Positions 26,701-34,431 of a stretch of 64,000 bases of DNA are shown here, one piece after another (the first letter of the stretch is position 1; each line of letters starts with the position of its first letter). Origin of the DNA: VBAS01 sp964508655 (GTDB taxonomy: Bacteria; Bacteroidota; Bacteroidia; Chitinophagales; Chitinophagaceae); the NCBI GenBank assembly GCA_964508655.1, contig CAZDUO010000002.1, positions 39,338 to 103,337 on the forward strand. Direction: 5' to 3'. The position numbers were made by a program, and so were the translations under genes. Below the pieces are notes generated by a model. The model was not told the DNA's origin, did no database searches, and worked only from the letters and a program-made list of their open reading frames with translations.

Positions 26701-27192
26701 GATGGCGGCACGGGGATAAAGCGTACCATTGGGAAACGGGCAGGTACCGGCTCCCGGGTTGCCTGTTCCCGTATTGGGAATAGATAAAGGCGGATCCAGG
26801 TCCCAGTTATTTCCTGAAAGTACATTGATCATATCGAAAGTAACCACTCCATTGGTGCCCAGCACGCATCTGGTAAACACGCTGTCGTAAAAACAAAATG
26901 AAAAAGGAAGAAAGCTGGTGTCGAAAAATTTATCATCCTGGCTGGCGCAGGGCACCGTCATAGCCGGCGCTGATGATACAAACGGAAATGGACTAAAAGA
27001 AATGGCCGATACGGTATAATCCGATGTGGTTCGCAGGTCGGGCACCTGCAGGTTTACCGGGGCACAGTTGATGCCGCAGGAAAAATTGATAACAGCATTG
27101 TTATTGGTGGAAATACAGTTCTGTGCATTCGTAATCACTGATAACGGACACAAGAAAAGAAAACTCAATATTCCTGCAGTTAGTTTTCTCAT
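23773..27192 (-). CDS. Secreted SprB-repeat protein with gliding-motility (CHU_C) C-terminal domain
   Basis: 1139 residues from the ATG at 27192, which opens a signal peptide (MRKLTAGILSFLFLCPLSV); the longer frame to 27288 would cover a terminator. The N-terminal globular part (about 40-350) includes LGTNGVVTFDM and is of unknown fold. Six SprB-type repeats follow with PYQYSLNGG ... FTGL ... YTVTVxDxNGC motifs, then PKD-like domains. The C-terminus has TGFTPNGDGKNDKFKP, FRVYNRWGQLIF and GTYVWMVQG, the type B sorting domain recognised by type IX secretion. Expected on the cell surface as an adhesin linked to gliding or substrate attachment. Confidence 0.92.
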   Translation of the reverse strand: MRKLTAGILSFLFLCPLSVITNAQNCISTNNNAVINFSCGINCAPVNLQVPDLRTTSDYTVSAISFSPFPFVSSAPAMTVPCASQDDKFFDTSFLPFSFCFYDSVFTRCVLGTNGVVTFDMINVLSGNNWDLDPPLSIPNTGTGNPGAGTCPFPNGTLYPRAAIMGPFVDIFPQTTDPIYKIETRTEGAAPCRKFVVSFSQVAMYNCSASRVTSQMVLHENTGIIDIYVESKPFCSFNGNIAIIGIQDWTRTRGLAAPSRNAGSWTAQNEAYRFTPSGGSSRFINSQIFTLSGTLIATASAIFSAPGLINLNFPNICPTGNSEQFVVKTTYASCSDTASTVTFSDTITINKTSSLNATATATDINCTTGATGTITVNVPANSGVPPYQYSLNGGSLQSSNIFTGLGTGSYTVFATDINGCSSTMNVTINRTGNLGVGTSVTNTSCAGVNNGSITILPPSVYTPIQYSLNGGAPQTGNVFTGLAASTYSVTVTDAIGCTGSTTVTVSQGPGVTANFNTTATSCSGANNGTITVTASNGTAPYQYSLNGGPFQNSNVFTGLAAATYTVTVRDVNGCNSSYSVTVSPGAVLNATVTKTDVSCNGGTNGTITVNISNGTAPYQYSLNNVSWQASNTFTGLPAGTYTVYYRDNNACANSQSVTINQPAAITASVTTQPVICFGQNSGQISVTASGGVSPYQYSIDGVNYQAANSFAVSAGTFIVYVRDNNGCISTQSVTVSQPAQLMLNLTMQDASCNGGADGRITASGSGGTGTLQYSIDGINFQVSGIFNVLPGTYTVTMKDANNCTASQSITVGLSNNLSITPAPDVTICEGSSVQLNVNTNANQFSWSPATALNNATIQNPVANPVTTTQYIVTATFGLCSAIDTIIVNVNRAPVPDAGADGDICYGQSYRLQGSGGVQFAWSPSASLSSASVFNPLSTPAQTITYGLSVIDANGCSSLVQDQVVVNVTPPIIVRTYPSDTVVFAGDQFQLLAASAGTNYTWSPPAGLSNPFVPDPVLTVTSDVTFNVIATTSAGCRGDGTVTIKVYKGPDIYMPTGFTPNGDGKNDKFKPFPVGIVKLNYFRVYNRWGQLIFSTNVLHEGWDGRLGGVEQSSGTYVWMVQGVTRDGRLITKKGTVTLIR

Positions 27193-27264
27193 TTCATCAT
27201 CGCATCTGTATAAGCCGGCTTTTGGAAATTGAAAGTTAGCAATTATTCCCGGCAGCTCATAATG

Positions 27265-27299
27265 CAAAAAACAAATAACCCCTCTCATCGGAGGGGTTT
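27265..27299 (-). terminator. Intrinsic terminator after susD
   Basis: On the minus strand AACCCCTC-CGATGA-GAGGGGTT is followed by ATTTGTTTTTTG. It separates the susC/susD operon from the SprB-repeat gene. Confidence 0.85.
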
Positions 27300-27330
27300 A
27301 TTAAAATCCTGATTGCAAATGACAGGCGTT

Positions 27331-28659
27331 CTATTGCTCGGTGGCCGGTTTGGGAAACTCCGTCCACACATCATCGCCGGTGCGGTCAACAGGCAGAGTG
27401 TTCAGCCGGTTATAGCGACGCATGTCAATCCAGCGATGGCCTTCGCCATACAGGGCGTAGCGTCTTTGTTTCAGCATTTCATCTATCACTGCCGATTGAG
27501 TAACCAGGCCGGCATAATTTGTAAGGCCGGCAGCACTTCTTACTACATTCAGCGCTGTAATTGCATCATTCAGGTTGCTAATGCCGCCAATTTGCGCTTT
27601 CGCTTCTGCATATATAAGCAGCAGCTCTTCATTGCGGATGATGGGAACAGGATCCACATTGGTTTTATATACATAAAAATCATAAGCGCTGGTCAATCCG
27701 TCTTGTGTTGTTGGCGATGAACGCAGCGAAACTTTGTTCAGCCGGTTGTCGCCAAGTTCAGCCTGGCTTACAAACGAGGGATGAGCCACACGGGTTTCGC
27801 CGCTTGAATTCAGCGGGAAAAACATCGGGTTCAGCAGGTCGCCACCGGCTGATGAAAAAAGATAATATACACCGGCTTTTAAATCGCCATTCAGATTGTA
27901 AAATGAATTTCCCAATGCAGTCAGCGCATTATTCCAGTCGGCTTTGTACACATACAGTCTGGCTGCCAGCGCCCTGTTGAACTGGGCAAACTGGCCGGCC
28001 ACTTTGCTGTACAGTGTAGTATTAAACGGGAACGATGTGCTTCCATTCGCACTAAGATCGGTATAGGCCTGGTTCAGCAAACCAAGTATGGCATCCAGCG
28101 AAGCATCCTTACTTAGGAATGGGCCCAGGTTATCGGGGTCGGCCACATCCACCCGCACGCCGTTGTTGTAAGTCAGATTCAGCACTATAAGCAACTCATG
28201 CGCCATCACAGTACGGGCATAAGCAATACCCACTTTCCGCTGCGCTTCGCTGATAGCTGCTTTTGTATTGGTCAAAGCGCTGATAAGGATATTGCAGTTT
28301 TTTACCACCCTGTACCTGGCTGCAAACGGATTGGTGATGTAAAAAGTGTTGTTGTCAAGCGTGGCGCTTCCCTTGCCCAGCAGGTCTGATGTAAAGCGGG
28401 GGTCGGAAGTGGAGAAGCGATAATACTCCCTGCCGATGACTCCCACATCATCCCAGTAAAAGGCCTGTGATTCACGCATGGCTGCTTCGGTGCCGGTCAC
28501 TACATTCTGAATTTCGCTCAGGGTGGCATTGGATGAAATGCTGCCTGCCCCGGGCGCATTGGGATCAGGTATCGCATCAATCTTACAGGACGACAATGGC
28601 AGCAGACCTGCTATTGCAATTGATTGAATGAGGAAGAGAAATTTATTTTTCGGTTTCAT
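27331..28659 (-). CDS. SusD/RagB-family outer-membrane nutrient-binding lipoprotein
   Basis: 442 residues. The N-terminus ends in a lipobox (LLPLSSCKID), so the mature protein is anchored in the outer membrane. Helical TPR-like core typical of SusD (RYRVVKNCNILISAL, ELLLIYAEAKAQIGG, ALNVVRSAAGL, IDEMLKQRRYALYGEGHRWIDMRRY near the C-terminus). It acts as the lid on the SusC transporter encoded 31 bases upstream. No enzyme is coded with the pair, so the substrate cannot be read from context; glycans or peptides are both possible. Confidence 0.95.
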   Translation of the reverse strand: MKPKNKFLFLIQSIAIAGLLPLSSCKIDAIPDPNAPGAGSISSNATLSEIQNVVTGTEAAMRESQAFYWDDVGVIGREYYRFSTSDPRFTSDLLGKGSATLDNNTFYITNPFAARYRVVKNCNILISALTNTKAAISEAQRKVGIAYARTVMAHELLIVLNLTYNNGVRVDVADPDNLGPFLSKDASLDAILGLLNQAYTDLSANGSTSFPFNTTLYSKVAGQFAQFNRALAARLYVYKADWNNALTALGNSFYNLNGDLKAGVYYLFSSAGGDLLNPMFFPLNSSGETRVAHPSFVSQAELGDNRLNKVSLRSSPTTQDGLTSAYDFYVYKTNVDPVPIIRNEELLLIYAEAKAQIGGISNLNDAITALNVVRSAAGLTNYAGLVTQSAVIDEMLKQRRYALYGEGHRWIDMRRYNRLNTLPVDRTGDDVWTEFPKPATEQ

Positions 28660-28690
28660 AAAAAGTTTTTTTAGTGTTGATGCCCTGGTT

Positions 28691-31648
28691 TCAGAAATTG
28701 ACGGTTACATTGAAGTGAATGCTTTTAGCTGAAGGGAAGGGTGTTACTTCCACATTGCTCGAAATAGCATTAGCTCCAAAGTTGGACACTTCCGGGTCGT
28801 AACTGTTGTAATCAAACTTGTTAATCAGGTTGCGTCCGCTGAATCCCAATTTCACGGCGGCCACATTTTTAAACCATGTTTTGGGAAGTTTATAACTAAG
28901 CGCAATTTCCCGCACCCTGAAATAGGAAGCATCTTCAATCCATGGGCTGGCTGTCACACCCAGTGCATTCAGCCGGTACTGGCCATTGTTCATGGCGCCT
29001 GACGGATCAAGTGTTTTTTCATCAAAATCAGGTGATGTGCCGAAAATATCTGAAAGCAGCGTGGAAAGATTCACATTATCGCCGCCCTGTTTCCAGTGCA
29101 TCAATACTGCAAACTCCCAGTTTTTATATGTCAGATTTTCTGTAAATGAAATCTGGAAATCGGGCTCGGCATCGCCAAACACACCAAGTCCTGAAACCGG
29201 GTCCTTCTTATCACCGGGGCCGGGAATACCTATTAGTTGTGTCGGGCTCCTGTCCTGTTGAATGCGGTAAGTGCCCAGGGTGGCGCCAAAAGCGCCGGTA
29301 TTAAATGCAGGCACATCCAGCCTTGCCACATTGGCTTTATTCTTCCAGAAATTTATGAGTGAAGTCCATTTAAATTTGGCATTATTCACCGGCACGGCAT
29401 TCAATGCCACTTCGTACCCCCGGTTTTCAATTTCGGCCACATTGCGCCAGTTGGTAGAAAAACCAGAAGAGGTAGGAACTACCACATTTAACAACAGATC
29501 CTGCACATCCTTTTTGTAATAAGTAAATTCAAGAGTAACTCTATTGCTCAGTATCCCGATATCCAAACCGGTTTCTAATTCCTTCTGCGTTTCGGGTTGC
29601 AGCCTTTCATTTCCTCTTGCTGTGGTGATGAGTGAACCCGTCGTACCATTAAATACGGCTGCTACCATCGGAGTGTAAATGGCGCCGAATGGAGCGAAGT
29701 TTCCAGACTGGCCATAAGCGACACGCAGTTTCAACTGGCTCACGGCATCCCATTTCCAGGATGGCAGCTCGTGAAAATTAAATGCGCCGGAAGCTTTCGG
29801 GTAGTAATAATATTTATCGGCATCGCCGTTCCGCGATGATTTATCGCCACGCAGCCCGGCAGTGATGACAAACAAATCGCGGAAAGAAAATTCTTCCTGT
29901 ACAAAAAAGCCGCGGTCATTCTGCAGGGTTCTTGCCTGATCTACCTGTATAGAGCCCGCCTGGTTCAGGTTGGTTTGTGTGCCGATGAGTTGTGTAGCCG
30001 TATTCAGCACATTATTGATATTAATATTTTCTGCTGTGCCGCCAACTTGCGTGCGGAAACTCAAATCGCTGTTGGGGGTAAAAGTATGTACAAGAAAACC
30101 CGCATAGTTTGAGTTGCGTGTAAGGGTTGTACCATAAATGGAGGCACCATTGGTACCGTTGCCGTCTTTTTCAAATTGAAGCTCCCGGGGAAACAACGCC
30201 AAAGTGTTCAGCGTATAATAATCAATGCCGCCGCGAAGGATGGCTTTCAGATCATGCCTGTCATTATTAAAAATTTTCCAGGTTGCCTGTCCGCCAAACA
30301 GGGTGCGGTTAATTCTTTCTTTATTCTTCACCAGGTCTCTTGTCTGCAGAAAATTGGAAGGAGCAAATGGGTTATTGGGATAGTTGCCGTTGGCATCAGC
30401 AAAAAGATTTACCCACGAAGGCGTGGATACAAACGAAATACCCAGCGTGGTGCTGGTGTTGTCGTTGTTAAAATAACCCCGGTTGGCTTCCGACTCCACA
30501 TAATTGGCATTTAAAGCAAGATCAAGAAAATCGAAAACTTTTTGAGTCAGGTTTAAGCGGAAAGATGATTTCTGATAACCTGTTTTTTTCACAATGCCCT
30601 CATCATCTTTGCGTGTGAAACCTACATAGTAGGTAGTGTTATTATTACCGCCGCTTACGCTCATGCGGGTATTATTCATCAGCCCGTTATTGCCATACAG
30701 TTCTTCTTCATAGTCATACGTTTTGCGTCCATTTGCCTGGTAAATGGCAAGACCTGAATTGCCGAATGCGGCCTGCACTTTTGCATCATCCCACTGGCGC
30801 TGGCCCAGTTTTCTTAATTGCCATTGCTGGCCGATGGAATGCGAAATTTCAACTTTCGGTTTACCGCTTTTCCCTTTTTTGGTAGTTATAATTACAACGC
30901 CTGCAGCGGCACGGGACCCATAGATAGCTGCTGCTGATGCACCTTTCAGCACTTCAATCCGTTCAATATCCTCCGGGTCAATATCGGCAATGCGGTTGGA
31001 AGGATTGTCCTGATTGGAACTGCTGCCCTGGCCTGCAGCTTTTGATACTATATTCAACCCGGCCGGGATAGCGGAGTTGTCATAATAAATTCCATCCACA
31101 ATAAAGAGCGGTTGCGAATTGGCCACCAGCGAAGTGATGCCGCGAAGCTTTACTGAAATACCCCCACCCGGTGCGCCGGAGTTGGCCGAAATATTGGCCC
31201 CAGTAAGTTTTCCATACAAAGCGCCATCAACTGTTGGCTGCACCGTTGTGCCATTTAGGTCTTTGGCAGAAATAGAAGAAACAGCATTGGCAAGGTTGGT
31301 TCGTTTTACAGAGGTGGCAAGACCAGTTACCACCACTTCGCTCAGTTTAGAGTTGTCCACTTCAAGACTTACAGAAACTGTACCGGTTGCATCTACTGTT
31401 TTTGAAGTAAAACCAACATAACTGATCACCAGTTTAGGGCTGGTTCCTGTTACTACCAGGCTGAAATTACCATCTGCATCTGTCGTCACAGTTTTGTTGG
31501 TTCCCCGAAGTGTTACTGTTGCTCCGGCAAGCGGAGCATTTGAGCCGGCTTCGGTCACCTTTCCGGTAACCGTGGTTTGCGCCATCAGCCACAGGGGTAC
31601 AAACAGTACCCCCATAAGCAATTTGAGTTTTGCTTTCAGATCTCTCAT
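28691..31648 (-). CDS. SusC/RagA-family TonB-dependent outer-membrane transporter
   Basis: 985 residues. Signal peptide (LLMGVLFVPLWLMAQ), then a carboxypeptidase-like domain (TVTGKVTEAGSNAPLAGATV, about 25-105), the plug with LRGITS, QPLFIVDGIYYD and IERIEVLKGASAAAIYGSRAA, and a 22-strand barrel ending SIHFNVTVNF. It moves its ligand across the outer membrane using TonB energy. First gene of the operon with susD. Confidence 0.96.
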   Translation of the reverse strand: MRDLKAKLKLLMGVLFVPLWLMAQTTVTGKVTEAGSNAPLAGATVTLRGTNKTVTTDADGNFSLVVTGTSPKLVISYVGFTSKTVDATGTVSVSLEVDNSKLSEVVVTGLATSVKRTNLANAVSSISAKDLNGTTVQPTVDGALYGKLTGANISANSGAPGGGISVKLRGITSLVANSQPLFIVDGIYYDNSAIPAGLNIVSKAAGQGSSSNQDNPSNRIADIDPEDIERIEVLKGASAAAIYGSRAAAGVVIITTKKGKSGKPKVEISHSIGQQWQLRKLGQRQWDDAKVQAAFGNSGLAIYQANGRKTYDYEEELYGNNGLMNNTRMSVSGGNNNTTYYVGFTRKDDEGIVKKTGYQKSSFRLNLTQKVFDFLDLALNANYVESEANRGYFNNDNTSTTLGISFVSTPSWVNLFADANGNYPNNPFAPSNFLQTRDLVKNKERINRTLFGGQATWKIFNNDRHDLKAILRGGIDYYTLNTLALFPRELQFEKDGNGTNGASIYGTTLTRNSNYAGFLVHTFTPNSDLSFRTQVGGTAENININNVLNTATQLIGTQTNLNQAGSIQVDQARTLQNDRGFFVQEEFSFRDLFVITAGLRGDKSSRNGDADKYYYYPKASGAFNFHELPSWKWDAVSQLKLRVAYGQSGNFAPFGAIYTPMVAAVFNGTTGSLITTARGNERLQPETQKELETGLDIGILSNRVTLEFTYYKKDVQDLLLNVVVPTSSGFSTNWRNVAEIENRGYEVALNAVPVNNAKFKWTSLINFWKNKANVARLDVPAFNTGAFGATLGTYRIQQDRSPTQLIGIPGPGDKKDPVSGLGVFGDAEPDFQISFTENLTYKNWEFAVLMHWKQGGDNVNLSTLLSDIFGTSPDFDEKTLDPSGAMNNGQYRLNALGVTASPWIEDASYFRVREIALSYKLPKTWFKNVAAVKLGFSGRNLINKFDYNSYDPEVSNFGANAISSNVEVTPFPSAKSIHFNVTVNF

Positions 31649-31783
31649 GGTTATTTTTTTTGGTTAAAAAACAATGCAGGTCTACACGCTGCAATTACAA
31701 GCTAAATAAAAAATCTCACCTCCGGAAATACATTCCCGGTTACAGGAAACGCCTTCCACAGGTATGACAATAGAGTAAATAAA

Positions 31784-34036
31784 TCAGGTAAGTGCTGCAT
31801 CGGTATCGTACCGGTCCACCTTTTCAATTCCGGGGAGTGATTTCAGGCTGGTAACCAGCTCATCCAGTTCTTCCTTATCGTGCACATATAATTTAATATT
31901 GCCTTCAAACACTCCTTCTTTTGCTTCAATGGTAAGTGCAGCAATGTTGATGCGCATTTCACCGGAAATAAGGTTGGTGATTTTGTTTACCACACCCACA
32001 TCGTCAAGCCCCACAATTTTTAAACCGGTGAGGAAGGAAATTTCTTTGTTTTTGGCCCATTTGGTTTTTACAATGCGGTGGGCAAAATTGGCCATCAGCT
32101 TGGCGGCATTCGGGCAATTGGTGCGGTGTATCGTTAATCCTTTACCGGTGGTGACAAAACCAAACACATCATCGCCGGGTATGGGTTTGCAGCAGTTGGC
32201 AAGATTATAAACAATCCTGTCACCGCTTTCGCCAAAGATGATCAGCTCTGTTTCCTTTTTTGCCAATGGATGCGGAATGCCATCTACTTTTACTTCATGA
32301 ATCTTGACAGGTTTTGGCGCTTCTATTTTATCGCCAAACACTTTAAAATCTTTCAGCTCCTTGAGGTCAATATTTTTTATAGCCACCTGGTAATACAAAT
32401 CGAGAGCTGAACTGAGCTTGTAGTACGACCAGAGTTCATCAATATTGTGCTGGTTGAAAGCGGCGCTCATTGATTCCAGTTTTCGCTGCACGGTATATTT
32501 TCCATCATCGGCAATTTTTCTTTTTTCTTCTTTCAGCGCATCCCTTATCCTTCCCTTGGCTTTCGATGTGACTACAAAGTTCAGCCAGTCTTCATGCGGC
32601 TTTTGCTTGGTACTGGTAATTATTTCCACCTGGTCGCCGCTGCGCAGCTTATGACTAAGGGGAACCAGCTTGTGATTCACTTTGGCGCCGATAGTTTTTA
32701 CCCCGATGGCGCTGTGAATGGCAAATGCAAAATCTAGCGCTGTGCTTCCAACAGGCAGCATTTTTACATCGCCTTTTGGCGTGTACACATAAATTTCCTC
32801 GGTAAGAAAACTTGTTTTAAAGTCCTGCAGGAAATCAACCGAATCGGTATCCTGGCTGCTGATTACTTCCCGTATCTGTTGAAACCATTTATCGAAACGG
32901 CTCTCATCCCGATAGCTATCGGGACTTCCTTCTTTGTATTTCCAGTGAGCAGCAAGACCCTTTTCGGCAATTTCATTCATGCGGCGGGTGCGGATTTGCA
33001 CTTCCACCCATTTGCCCTGCGGGCCCATCACCGTGGTGTGCAGCGCTTCATATCCGTTGCTTTTCGGATTGCTCAGCCAGTCACGTAGCCGCTCCGGCGC
33101 CGGTGTATATTCATCAGTAATCAATGAATACACTTTCCAGCAATCTTCTTTTTCTTTGTCTGCCGGCGAATCGAGAATGACACGGATGGCAAACAGGTCG
33201 TACACTTCTTCAAAACCCACTCCCTTTTTCTTCATCTTATTCCAGATGGAATGAATATGTTTTGGCCGGCCATACATCTCAAATTTAAAATCCGCTTTTT
33301 CCAGTTTTTCTTTCAGCGGTTTTATAAACTCGTTTATGTATTTTGTTCTTTCCTTTTTTGATTCGGCCAGCTTGCGTGCAATTTCTTTATACGCATCCGG
33401 CTCCAGGTATTTCATCGCCAGGTCTTCCATTTCGGTTTTGATGTTGTACAAACCCATGCGATGCGCCAGCGGAGCATACACATACACCGTTTCGGAAGAA
33501 ATCTTGAGTTGCTTATCGCCCCGCATATGATCCAGGGTACGCATATTGTGGAGGCGGTCAGCCAGCTTGATAAGAATTACCCGCGGGTCATCAGTAAGTG
33601 TTAGCAGAATTTTTTTAAAATTTTCCGCCTGCTGCGATGCATTCACATCAATCACATTGGAAATTTTTGTAAGCCCGTCAACGATTCTTACAATTTCATT
33701 ACCGAATTCCCTTTCTAAATCCTCGAGGCTGATATCGGTGTCCTCTACCGTATCGTGCAGCAATGAACAAATAGTGGAGCGTACGCCGAGGCCAATTTCT
33801 TCCACGCAGATTTTTGCCACGGCAATCGGGTGCAGCACGTAAGGCTCACCGCTTTTGCGGCGCATGGTTTTGTGTGCTTCCACTGCCATTTCAAATGCAA
33901 GACGGATAAGCTTACGGTCGCCGGGTTTCAGTTTGCTTTTCAGCGAACGCAGCAGCGAACGGTATTCCCTCAGGATCAGCTTCTTTTCCTGCTCTTCATT
34001 CAGATTGTATTTGGGCAATTGTGCTACGGTTTCCAT
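31784..34036 (-). CDS. relA/spoT: Bifunctional (p)ppGpp synthetase/hydrolase RelA/SpoT
   Basis: 750 residues from the ATG at 34036 (METVAQLPKYNLN); a TTG two codons upstream is possible. HD hydrolase domain with SLLHDTVEDTD intact, synthetase domain (EEVYDLFAIRVILD, NPKSNGYEALHTTVMG), TGS (IYVYTPKGDVKMLPVGSTAL), and a C-terminal ACT domain. Both activities should be present, so it sets the alarmone level. Between the conserved AAHWKYKEG and FDKWF stands SPDSYRDES, encoded by a perfect 18-base palindrome; this looks like an in-frame insertion in a variable loop after the synthetase domain. Confidence 0.96.
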   Translation of the reverse strand: METVAQLPKYNLNEEQEKKLILREYRSLLRSLKSKLKPGDRKLIRLAFEMAVEAHKTMRRKSGEPYVLHPIAVAKICVEEIGLGVRSTICSLLHDTVEDTDISLEDLEREFGNEIVRIVDGLTKISNVIDVNASQQAENFKKILLTLTDDPRVILIKLADRLHNMRTLDHMRGDKQLKISSETVYVYAPLAHRMGLYNIKTEMEDLAMKYLEPDAYKEIARKLAESKKERTKYINEFIKPLKEKLEKADFKFEMYGRPKHIHSIWNKMKKKGVGFEEVYDLFAIRVILDSPADKEKEDCWKVYSLITDEYTPAPERLRDWLSNPKSNGYEALHTTVMGPQGKWVEVQIRTRRMNEIAEKGLAAHWKYKEGSPDSYRDESRFDKWFQQIREVISSQDTDSVDFLQDFKTSFLTEEIYVYTPKGDVKMLPVGSTALDFAFAIHSAIGVKTIGAKVNHKLVPLSHKLRSGDQVEIITSTKQKPHEDWLNFVVTSKAKGRIRDALKEEKRKIADDGKYTVQRKLESMSAAFNQHNIDELWSYYKLSSALDLYYQVAIKNIDLKELKDFKVFGDKIEAPKPVKIHEVKVDGIPHPLAKKETELIIFGESGDRIVYNLANCCKPIPGDDVFGFVTTGKGLTIHRTNCPNAAKLMANFAHRIVKTKWAKNKEISFLTGLKIVGLDDVGVVNKITNLISGEMRINIAALTIEAKEGVFEGNIKLYVHDKEELDELVTSLKSLPGIEKVDRYDTDAALT
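32907..32924. repeat. Palindrome family A copy inside relA/spoT (TCCCGATAGCTATCGGGA)
   Basis: A perfect 18-base palindrome in frame (coding PDSYR). It shares arms with 9896-9913 and, less exactly, with 9615-9634 and 36828-36848. Confidence 0.85.
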
Positions 34037-34094
34037 ACTCAATGCAGAAAGCGAATTTACTGAAAAACAGCCGTTATTTTTGATTGAAAAGGCT

Positions 34095-34102
34095 TAGTTT
34101 TG
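34095..34102 (+). promoter_or_regulatory. Candidate -7 box upstream of tRNA-Leu (TAGTTTTG)
   Basis: An exact match to TAnnTTTG, 127 bases before the tRNA and divergent from relA/spoT. A TTTG at 34079-34082 is closer than the usual spacing. Confidence 0.35.
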
Positions 34103-34116
34103 CCGCCCGTTTTACA

Positions 34117-34220
34117 AGTCAAAAAAGTCATATAAGTCAAATTAGTCATAAGAAGCATATACGGCAGTTCAAAGCTGCACAGGCTTTTATGATCATTTTG
34201 ATTTACTTGATTCAATGACT
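34117..34220. repeat. Reiterated AAGTCATA words upstream of tRNA-Leu
   Basis: Four words of the type AAGTCA(T/A) stand at 34116-34150 and complementary TGATTT/TGACT words at 34196-34220, giving an imperfect inverted repeat between the promoter-like site and the tRNA. Confidence 0.5.
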
Positions 34221-34229
34221 ATTTTCACT

Positions 34230-34311
34230 CCGGATGTGGTGGAATTGGCAGACACTTCAGACTTAGGATCTGATGCCGCAAGGCGTGGGGGTTCGAGTCC
34301 CTCCATCCGGA
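34230..34311 (+). tRNA. tRNA-Leu (anticodon UAG)
   Basis: The acceptor stem CCGGATG/CATCCGG (34230-34236 with 34304-34310) pairs fully, with discriminator A34311. D-arm GGTGGAATTGGCAGACAC, anticodon stem TCAGA/TCTGA around loop CTTAGGA with TAG at 34264-34266, a long variable arm (GCCGCAAGGC) as required of a type II tRNA, and T-arm GTTCGAGTCC. The CCA end is not encoded. It reads CUN leucine codons. Confidence 0.95.
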
Positions 34312-34424
34312 CAAAGCCCCCAGCCCCTAAAGGGTGTAATAAAACAACATAACTAATCACTGTATTTTTTTCATTAAGGGATGCAATGAAAAAAATGAGA
34401 TTTTAAAAAATCCCCTTCAGGGGT
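34312..34424 (+). repeat. Element with C-rich/G-rich hairpin arms between tRNA-Leu and tig
   Basis: A left arm (gcccccagcccctaaagggt, 34316-34335) and a right arm hairpin CCCC-TTCA-GGGG (34412-34423) followed by TTTTGAG flank about 75 AT-rich bases, ending just before the tig start. A related TCCC-AAA-GGG plus TTTTTGAG block stands before clpX (37698-37717). Confidence 0.5.
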
Positions 34425-34431
34425 TTTGAGT

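Noticed and set aside
27193..27288. Longer N-terminus for the SprB-repeat protein
   Set aside because: It would be coded partly by the susD terminator hairpin and pushes the signal peptide inside the protein.
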